Positions 58,989 to 64,000 of a stretch of DNA of 64,000 nucleotides are shown one piece after another. Position 1 is the stretch's first letter. Each line of letters begins with the position of its first letter. Under the pieces are notes generated by a model. It searched no databases. It was not told the DNA's origin and saw only the letters and a program-made list of their open reading frames with translations. Both the position numbers and the translations under genes were made by a program. Source of the stretch: JAGPCK01 sp041675505 (lineage in GTDB: Bacteria; Bacteroidota; Bacteroidia; UKL13-3); contig JBAYTR010000005.1 in assembly GCA_041675505.1 (NCBI GenBank), forward strand, positions 62,001-126,000. Reading direction: 5' to 3'.

Positions 58989-60344
58989 TCACTTCTCCCG
59001 AATTCTCTTTCCTGTTAAATGCAGGAACCTCAACGTGTGCAGGAGTGCAGCCATAAACAATCCGAGTAAGAGTGCCATCCATATGCCGTACACATCAAAA
59101 TTTTGTACAAAGGCCAGGTAATACCCTAAGGGTAAACCAATGCCCCAGTAGGCAAGTAGTGTTACAAAAGTGGGGATGTTCACATCACTCACCCCGCGCA
59201 AAATGCCCAAACCAATGGCCTGTGTACCGTCAAACAATTGAAAAAATCCGGCAATAATAACCAGTCCTGTAGCGTAGCGTATTACTTCCGGTTCATTGGT
59301 GTACAGGGCCACCAGTTGTTTATCAAACAGCAGAAACAATAGTGCAAACACCGTCATGAAGGAGAGTCCGCAATAGATAGCCGAGATGCCTGTTTTGCGT
59401 ACCTTTTTCCATTTGTGTTGCCCCAGTGCATCACCCACTTTAATGGAGGCAGCAATGGATATTCCCGATACAATCATGTACGTTACTGAGGCCAGGTTAA
59501 TGGCCACATTGTGCGCTGCCAGTTGGTAGGTACCTAACCAACCAATCAAAAAGGCCGAACCCGAAAAGGCACCTATTTCAAAGAAGTATTGCATGCCAGC
59601 GGGCAGTCCCACTTTTAGAATGTTGACGAAGTAGTTGTGCTCATAAAAGTGAGACACCTTTCTGCGAATGAGTGCGCTGAATTCAGGCACGTACCACAAA
59701 ACCGCCCACATGGCCATCACCATAAATACGCGGGTAATTAAGGTGGCAATTCCCGCTCCGTTCAAGCCCATTGCGGGGAAACCCCATTTGCCGTAAATAA
59801 GCACCCAGTTGAGCAACACGTTCATTAATAAGCCCGCAACTGTAACCACCATGCTCCAGGTAGTTTTAGATAAACCATCGCTTATTTGTTTCAGAAAGAA
59901 AAACAAGGCAAAAGGCAAAGACGTCAAACTCAGTATAAGTGTGTATTCTATCGAAAGTTTTTCTACAGCGGGTGGTTGTTTGAACCAATGGAAGTTGTAG
60001 GCCAGCAAAGCAACAATAGCCGTAAGTACCACACCCAAAATGAGGTGTACCAGCAATCCGTTGTTGTAAATGAGTTTGATTTCATCGGGTTCGCCTGCAC
60101 TGTTACTTTTCGCAATCATGGGCGAAATAACGGTTCCCGTACCTATGCAGATAACCATAATCAGAAAAAACACCGCATTGCTTACTCCGGCAGCAGCCAG
60201 TGCATCAGCGCTCACGTGGCCCACCATTACGGTATCGGCCACACCCATCAACACAAAACCCAGCTGACCGATAATAAGCGGCACACTCAGTTTGAGAATG
60301 GACAAAACGTACGGAAGGTAAGTGCGGTAATGGTTTCTCATCAT
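58989..60344 (-). CDS. MATE-family multidrug/sodium efflux transporter
   Basis: 451 residues with 12 membrane helices. The first half has LSVPLIIGQLGFVLMGVADTVMVGHVSADALAAAGVSNAVFFL and the second half KVGLPAGMQYFFEIGAFSGSAFLIGWLG and VNIPTFVTLLAYWGIGLPLGYYLA, typical of NorM-type exporters. They pump cationic drugs or metabolites out using Na+ or H+. The next codon (60341) is an equally plausible start. TATATTTG, an exact -7 match, lies 14 bases before the start, and the promoter is divergent from the cysteine desulfurase. Confidence 0.93.
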   Translation of the reverse strand: MMRNHYRTYLPYVLSILKLSVPLIIGQLGFVLMGVADTVMVGHVSADALAAAGVSNAVFFLIMVICIGTGTVISPMIAKSNSAGEPDEIKLIYNNGLLVHLILGVVLTAIVALLAYNFHWFKQPPAVEKLSIEYTLILSLTSLPFALFFFLKQISDGLSKTTWSMVVTVAGLLMNVLLNWVLIYGKWGFPAMGLNGAGIATLITRVFMVMAMWAVLWYVPEFSALIRRKVSHFYEHNYFVNILKVGLPAGMQYFFEIGAFSGSAFLIGWLGTYQLAAHNVAINLASVTYMIVSGISIAASIKVGDALGQHKWKKVRKTGISAIYCGLSFMTVFALLFLLFDKQLVALYTNEPEVIRYATGLVIIAGFFQLFDGTQAIGLGILRGVSDVNIPTFVTLLAYWGIGLPLGYYLAFVQNFDVYGIWMALLLGLFMAALLHTLRFLHLTGKRIREK

Positions 60345-60357
60345 AAAAAATAGCCGG

Positions 60358-60365
60358 CAAATATA
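60358..60365 (-). promoter_or_regulatory. Candidate -7 element of the MATE gene
   Basis: TATATTTG on the minus strand matches TAnnTTTG exactly. It would start the transcript only about 7-10 bases before the ATG. No -33 TTTG is seen at the usual spacing. Confidence 0.4.
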
Positions 60366-60415
60366 GGGGATTTCAAAACTGCTCCTTTCTGTTTTTATGT
60401 AAGCGCCCCAAATGT

Positions 60416-60423
60416 TACCTTTG
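60416..60423 (+). promoter_or_regulatory. Candidate -7 element of the cysteine desulfurase
   Basis: TACCTTTG matches TAnnTTTG exactly, with TTTT at the -33 position (spacer 19). It lies 23 bases before the ATG at 60447. Confidence 0.5.
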
Positions 60424-60446
60424 TCCTTTAAACACTACCACCAGCT

Positions 60447-61589
60447 ATGCGTGTATATTTTGATAATGCGGCTACTACGCCATTGGATAAAGAGGTCTTA
60501 GAGGCCATGGTTCCGGTTATGGCCGAGAATTTCGGCAATCCTTCGTCCACCCACTCAGATGGCCGCAAGGTGAGAACCATTATTGAAGAAGCACGTAAAA
60601 AAGTAGCGGGTTTGCTCAACGTTTCACCCGGGGAGATATTCTTTACCTCAGGCGGAACGGAGGCCGATAACATGGCTATTCGATGTAGTGTGGAGGAACT
60701 GGGCATTACGCACGCCATCTCTTCACCCATTGAGCACCATGCCGTATCACATACATTGGAAGAACTGGCGCACAAAGGAAAAATCAAACTGTCTTTGGTT
60801 AAGTTACTCCCCAACGGGCACATCGACCTCAACCATCTAGAAGAATTACTCCAAAACAATCCCCGTTCGCTGGTTTCGCTTATGCACGCCAACAATGAAA
60901 TAGGCAACCTGCTCGACATTGATAAGGTAGGGGAGTTGTGTACAACCTATAATGCCGTTTTTCATTGCGATACCGTTCAAACCATCGGGCACTATCCGCT
61001 GGATTTGCAAAAGACAGCTGTTCATTTTATTGCTTGTGCAGCTCACAAATTCAACGGACCTAAAGGAATAGGTTTTATATACATCAACTCTGCTGTAAAA
61101 ATTCATCCGTTTATTACCGGTGGAGCACAAGAACGTAACATGCGTGGCGGTACTGAAAACGTTTACGGAATTGTAGGATTGGCCAAAGCACTTGAAATTG
61201 CGTATCGCGATTTAGAAAAAGAAAAGGCTCACATAAGTGAAGTGAAAAGCTACATGATTGAGCAATTGCAAAAGAACATTCCCGGGGTGCAGTTCAATGG
61301 CGATTGTACGGGCAATGCGTTATATACTGTACTCAACGTATCCTTTCCTCCGGCAGCATTCAATGAAATGTTGTTGTTTAAACTGGATATTGCCGGAGTT
61401 TCCTGTTCAGGCGGAAGTGCTTGCTCATCGGGCTCTAACGTGGGTTCGCACGTATTGGGCGCCTTGGGTGTTTCACCTGAGCGGGCCAATGTGCGTTTCT
61501 CTTTTGGTAAACAAAACACCAAAGAGGAAGTTGATTTTGTTGTGGCACAAGTAAAGAAACTGTATGTGCCGGAAACAGCAAGTTCGTAG
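60447..61589 (+). CDS. Cysteine desulfurase, NifS/IscS type
   Basis: 380 residues, a PLP enzyme releasing sulfur from cysteine for Fe-S clusters, thiamine or tRNA thiolation. Conserved blocks are VYFDNAATTPLDKEVLEAM, NPSSTHSDGRKVR, FTSGGTEADNMAI, the PLP-lysine region HKFNGPKGIGFIYI and the catalytic-Cys loop VSCSGGSACSSGS. The Cys loop is that of the short SufS/NifS group. The gene is alone, divergent from the MATE exporter. A following AT-rich hypothetical gene begins 34 bases after its stop. Confidence 0.95.
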   Translation: MRVYFDNAATTPLDKEVLEAMVPVMAENFGNPSSTHSDGRKVRTIIEEARKKVAGLLNVSPGEIFFTSGGTEADNMAIRCSVEELGITHAISSPIEHHAVSHTLEELAHKGKIKLSLVKLLPNGHIDLNHLEELLQNNPRSLVSLMHANNEIGNLLDIDKVGELCTTYNAVFHCDTVQTIGHYPLDLQKTAVHFIACAAHKFNGPKGIGFIYINSAVKIHPFITGGAQERNMRGGTENVYGIVGLAKALEIAYRDLEKEKAHISEVKSYMIEQLQKNIPGVQFNGDCTGNALYTVLNVSFPPAAFNEMLLFKLDIAGVSCSGGSACSSGSNVGSHVLGALGVSPERANVRFSFGKQNTKEEVDFVVAQVKKLYVPETASS

Positions 61590-61622
61590 GTATAGCCAAC
61601 TTTTAAAGACAGACAAGGAAGC

Positions 61623-62351
61623 ATGACAGATGTAGAAGTTAAAATACTTTTTCACTTAAATAAGGTACGTGGTCAAAATAACGTTGACCAGATTTTATCT
61701 GAAATGTTATCTATTACAGATTACGACTTAAAGACAGCACTATCATCTCTACTTGACAAAAATTATATTTATGAGGACAGCGACACAAATCAAAAGAACC
61801 TCAATCTGAAAGCATGGAGAATTACTAAAGACGGTGAAATTAAAGCCAATGAAATACAGGCAAAACTCGACTTTGAAAAAGAACAGAAAGTCAAGCAAGA
61901 CATTAAGACTAATGCTAAATCGACACAATTAGTAGCGTGGGCAACTTTTGCTGCGACATTTGTAGGTGCAGTTGCCGTAGTTTTTCAGGCGTTTTATGCC
62001 AATCGACAGAATCAATTGTTGGAAAAACAAAATAGTATTCAAAAAGGATATACAATCGCATCCCCAATCGCAGAGCAAAATACATTTTCTGACAGCACGA
62101 ATCTTATCAATGCGATGAATATCGTAGCAGAACTTAAGATTGTAAAGGACAAAATGAAACTCATAGACAGTTCATCTAAAGGGCAAAGACACATCACATT
62201 GGTACCAATGTTAGACGACCCAACGAATAATGTTTATTTAGTAAAAGTTGGCGAAGACAATGGAACCAATTTGGTGACATATTTTAACTTTTTAGTAGAC
62301 GTTAACTCCAAGAGAATTATTAACCCAGACGGAAAACTTGAAGGACAATGA
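61623..62351 (+). CDS. Membrane-anchored protein with winged-helix-like N-terminus
   Basis: 242 residues. Residues 1-85 (VKILFHLNKVRGQNNVDQILSEMLSITDYDLKTALSSLLDKNYIYED...LKAWRITKDGEIKANEI) resemble a winged helix with a wing-turn 'WRITKDGE'. Residues 103-125 form one membrane helix (STQLVAWATFAATFVGAVAVVFQAF). The rest (about 130-242) is a beta/alpha domain with no known motif. The layout (DNA-binding head inside, sensor outside) suggests a one-component membrane regulator, but this is inference. Its base composition differs from its neighbours. Confidence 0.68.
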   Translation: MTDVEVKILFHLNKVRGQNNVDQILSEMLSITDYDLKTALSSLLDKNYIYEDSDTNQKNLNLKAWRITKDGEIKANEIQAKLDFEKEQKVKQDIKTNAKSTQLVAWATFAATFVGAVAVVFQAFYANRQNQLLEKQNSIQKGYTIASPIAEQNTFSDSTNLINAMNIVAELKIVKDKMKLIDSSSKGQRHITLVPMLDDPTNNVYLVKVGEDNGTNLVTYFNFLVDVNSKRIINPDGKLEGQ

Positions 62352-62361
62352 AAAAAAACTG

Positions 62362-62389
62362 GCTATAACAGCGCTTTTTGCGTTATAGC
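62362..62389. repeat. Imperfect palindromic hairpin with bulged A
   Basis: GCTATAAC(A)GC and GCGTTATAGC pair as a 10-bp stem with one bulged A and a 7-nt loop, ten bases after the 62351 stop. TATAGCCA at 61591-61598 is also the reverse complement of TGGCTATA at 62360-62367, so the gene at 61623 lies inside a weak outer inverted repeat. Confidence 0.55.
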
Positions 62390-62505
62390 GGTGGATGTGC
62401 GAATATGAACAGTAATACATCTAATAAACTTTGTGCGGGCAGAAAGTTTAATCTGCAAAATCCGCTTCTTCGCCAATCTCCAAAACGATATAGGTCATTT
62501 CAAAG

Positions 62506-63081
62506 ATGAAAGAGAGACTAACGATAAACATAATATTTCTGTTGCTTTTCTGTAATGTTTACGGACAAAAATGGCATTTGAATCGCGTTGATAAAAGTTC
62601 AAAATTCAAATATGAATATTGGTTTCACTTTGAAAACGAAGACGACACTTCCTCATACACTTTTAAAAAAAATAAAGGGAAATCTATATCAAATATTCAA
62701 CTAACTGATAACAAAGGAGACTCTGTTGATTTTGCTTTTATCTGCATTAAGGATTTTGACAATGACACTATGTATAAAATTCTGACTGACTTCGATGGAC
62801 TTGGACAACTAAAGTTGATGCCCGGAAGATACAGTATGGAAATATTAGCAGCAAACTACGACAAATTCTCGCTTGACTTTAGTATTTTGGATAATGAGTT
62901 TTTTGATTTGAATGTAAAGCTTGGCTTAGCGCCAGAATTGGAGATTTATCAAATAAACTCTAAAACCGTTCTTAATGAAGGAGAGATTTTGGAAGTTATG
63001 AAATGTGTTAAGGAAAACAGGAAAGACTATTATAAAAAATGTTCCGACAATAAGAAATTTTATGTAAAAATGCACATATGA
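62506..63081 (+). CDS. Exported hypothetical protein
   Basis: 191 residues with a signal peptide (LTINIIFLLLFCNVYGQ). The mature part (GDSVDFAFICIKDFDNDTMYKILTDFDGLGQLKLMPGRYSMEILAANYDKFSLDFSI) has the strand order of a carboxypeptidase-regulatory-like beta-sandwich. The C-terminus is charged (KCVKENRKDYYKKCSDNKKFYVK). The function is unknown. It is convergent with the dehydrogenase gene, and its AT-rich composition matches the preceding orphan. Confidence 0.65.
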   Translation: MKERLTINIIFLLLFCNVYGQKWHLNRVDKSSKFKYEYWFHFENEDDTSSYTFKKNKGKSISNIQLTDNKGDSVDFAFICIKDFDNDTMYKILTDFDGLGQLKLMPGRYSMEILAANYDKFSLDFSILDNEFFDLNVKLGLAPELEIYQINSKTVLNEGEILEVMKCVKENRKDYYKKCSDNKKFYVKMHI

Positions 63082-63094
63082 TTTCTGAAGCAGA

Positions 63095-63991
63095 TTAAGA
63101 CGTTTTCCTAAACTGCTCAGACACCACCAACTCTTTACTTCCTGAAGTGTATTTATAAAATCCTTCACCGGTTTTTACGCCCAGGTTTCCTGAAGTTACC
63201 ATGTTAACCAACAACGGGCAGGGAGCATATTTGGGGTTGCCGAATCCAGAGTGTAAAACATTCATGATGGCAAGGCAAACATCCAGCCCTATGAAATCAG
63301 CCAGTTGCAGCGGTCCCATGGGGTGAGCCATACCCAGTTTCATTACCGTATCAATTTCTTCCACACTGCCCACACCTTCATGCAGGGTAATGATAGCTTC
63401 GTTAATCATGGGCATCAATATGCGGTTGGCAATAAAGCCGGGGTAATCGTTAGATGCTGCGGGTATTTTACCTACTGCTTTGGAAAGGGTAAGAATAGTA
63501 TCCGTTACTTCTTTGGATGTTTTGTAACCGTTAATTACTTCCACCAGTTTCATTACAGGCACAGGGTTCATAAAGTGCATACCAATTACCTTATCCGGGC
63601 GCTGGGTTACTGAACCTATTTTGGTAATGGAAATAGAAGAGGTATTGGAAGCCAATATGCAATTGGCGGGAGCCAGTTTGTCCAGCTCGCGGAAAATGTT
63701 CAGTTTTATTTCAATGTTTTCAGTAGCGGCCTCTACTACCAGGTCAGCAGTTTTTACACCATCGGCCAACTGAGTGTGGGTAGTAATGTTTTGGAGGGTA
63801 GCTGCTTTTTGTTCTTCAGTTAATGAACCTTTGCTTACCTGACGGTCGAGGTTTTTTGCAATGGTAGCAATAGCCTTATCTAAGGCCGTTTGTTGTATGT
63901 CAACCAAAGAAACTGCATAGCCATGTTGCGCAAAAACGTGGGCAATGCCGTTGCCCATAGTACCTGATCCGATAACGGTTATATTCTTCAT
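63095..63991 (-). CDS. 3-hydroxyacyl-CoA (3-hydroxybutyryl-CoA) dehydrogenase
   Basis: 298 residues, an NAD-dependent oxidoreductase of beta-oxidation or butyrate/PHB metabolism. The Rossmann motif is TVIGSGTMGNGIAHVFAQHGY and the substrate motifs are ASNTSSISITKIGSVT, PDKVIGMHFMNPVPVMKLVEVI and NDYPGFIANRILMPMINEAI (catalytic His in GMHFMNP). The C-terminal domain is complete (MAHPMGPLQLADFIGLDVCLAIM, GFYKYT). The start lies nine bases before the window end, so no upstream context is visible. Confidence 0.95.
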   Translation of the reverse strand: MKNITVIGSGTMGNGIAHVFAQHGYAVSLVDIQQTALDKAIATIAKNLDRQVSKGSLTEEQKAATLQNITTHTQLADGVKTADLVVEAATENIEIKLNIFRELDKLAPANCILASNTSSISITKIGSVTQRPDKVIGMHFMNPVPVMKLVEVINGYKTSKEVTDTILTLSKAVGKIPAASNDYPGFIANRILMPMINEAIITLHEGVGSVEEIDTVMKLGMAHPMGPLQLADFIGLDVCLAIMNVLHSGFGNPKYAPCPLLVNMVTSGNLGVKTGEGFYKYTSGSKELVVSEQFRKTS

Positions 63992-64000
63992 GTGTTACTG

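Noticed and set aside
62362..62389. Integron attC site
   Set aside because: The bulged hairpin is suggestive, but the arms do not fit the RYYYAAC/GTTRRRY core and no integrase or second site is seen.
1..64000. tRNA or rRNA genes, CRISPR arrays, IS elements
   Set aside because: Scanning by eye found no T-loop signature with a cloverleaf, no regularly spaced direct repeats and no transposase frame.

Overview
The window looks like a chromosomal segment of a Bacteroidota bacterium, most probably near the Chitinophagales/Sphingobacteriia side of the phylum. The signs are type IX secretion (T9SS) C-terminal sorting tails of type A and type B, a gliding-associated CHU_C-type giant surface protein, split MetH, Bacteroidota-type promoters (TTTG, 19 bp, TAnnTTTG), few Shine-Dalgarno sites, and S23-type four-helix-bundle and DUF2911/DUF2520 proteins. 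No rRNA, tRNA, CRISPR array or transposase was seen.

Layout. 0-2.8 kb: three tandem paralogous outer-membrane-type proteins (the first truncated by the window edge) and an orphan exported protein. 2.8-13.2 kb: sucC, lolD, a 1759-residue T9SS type B protein, aat, an exported protein and a TauE-like permease. 13.2-17.5 kb: a SAM-I riboswitch followed by a split B12-dependent methionine synthase with a lone receiver-domain gene between its two halves. 17.5-28.9 kb: a candidate small RNA, LuxE-like protein, HDAC-family hydrolase, the pntAA-pntAB-pntB transhydrogenase operon interrupted by an S23 ORF flanked by inverted repeats, a 2OG oxygenase, folA and proS. 29-34 kb: lipoprotein, FadL-type porin, UbiA prenyltransferase, HAD phosphatase, DUF2520. 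34-39.6 kb: a T9SS protein lying between a decayed copy of the ccmF 3' end and the intact ccmBCDEF cluster, whose CcmE is of the CxxxY type. 39.6-45.6 kb: repeat-rich spacer, lipoprotein, an NTPase-MobA fusion with a membrane partner, and a WYL regulator divergent from two small genes. 45.6-48.3 kb: accessory AT-rich orphans with dispersed 24-bp palindromes. 48.3-55.4 kb: dinB, then a cobalamin riboswitch driving a five-gene B12 surface-capture operon. 55.4-58.9 kb: a two-gene AAA ATPase + subtilisin module matching the IetAS anti-phage architecture. 59-64 kb: MATE exporter, cysteine desulfurase, two orphan genes and a 3-hydroxyacyl-CoA dehydrogenase.

How it fits together. Two riboswitches in one window tie B12 import (btuB, a BtuG-like propeller and T9SS-exported partners) to B12 use (MetH) and to SAM feedback. 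The most system-like unusual items are the receiver gene inside the SAM-riboswitch metH operon, the B12 capture operon with T9SS-exported components and a Cys-rich CWC/DUF5522 fusion, the NTPase-MobA/membrane-protein pair, and the AAA-subtilisin module. All functional calls rest on reading the protein sequences; no database search or computation was run.
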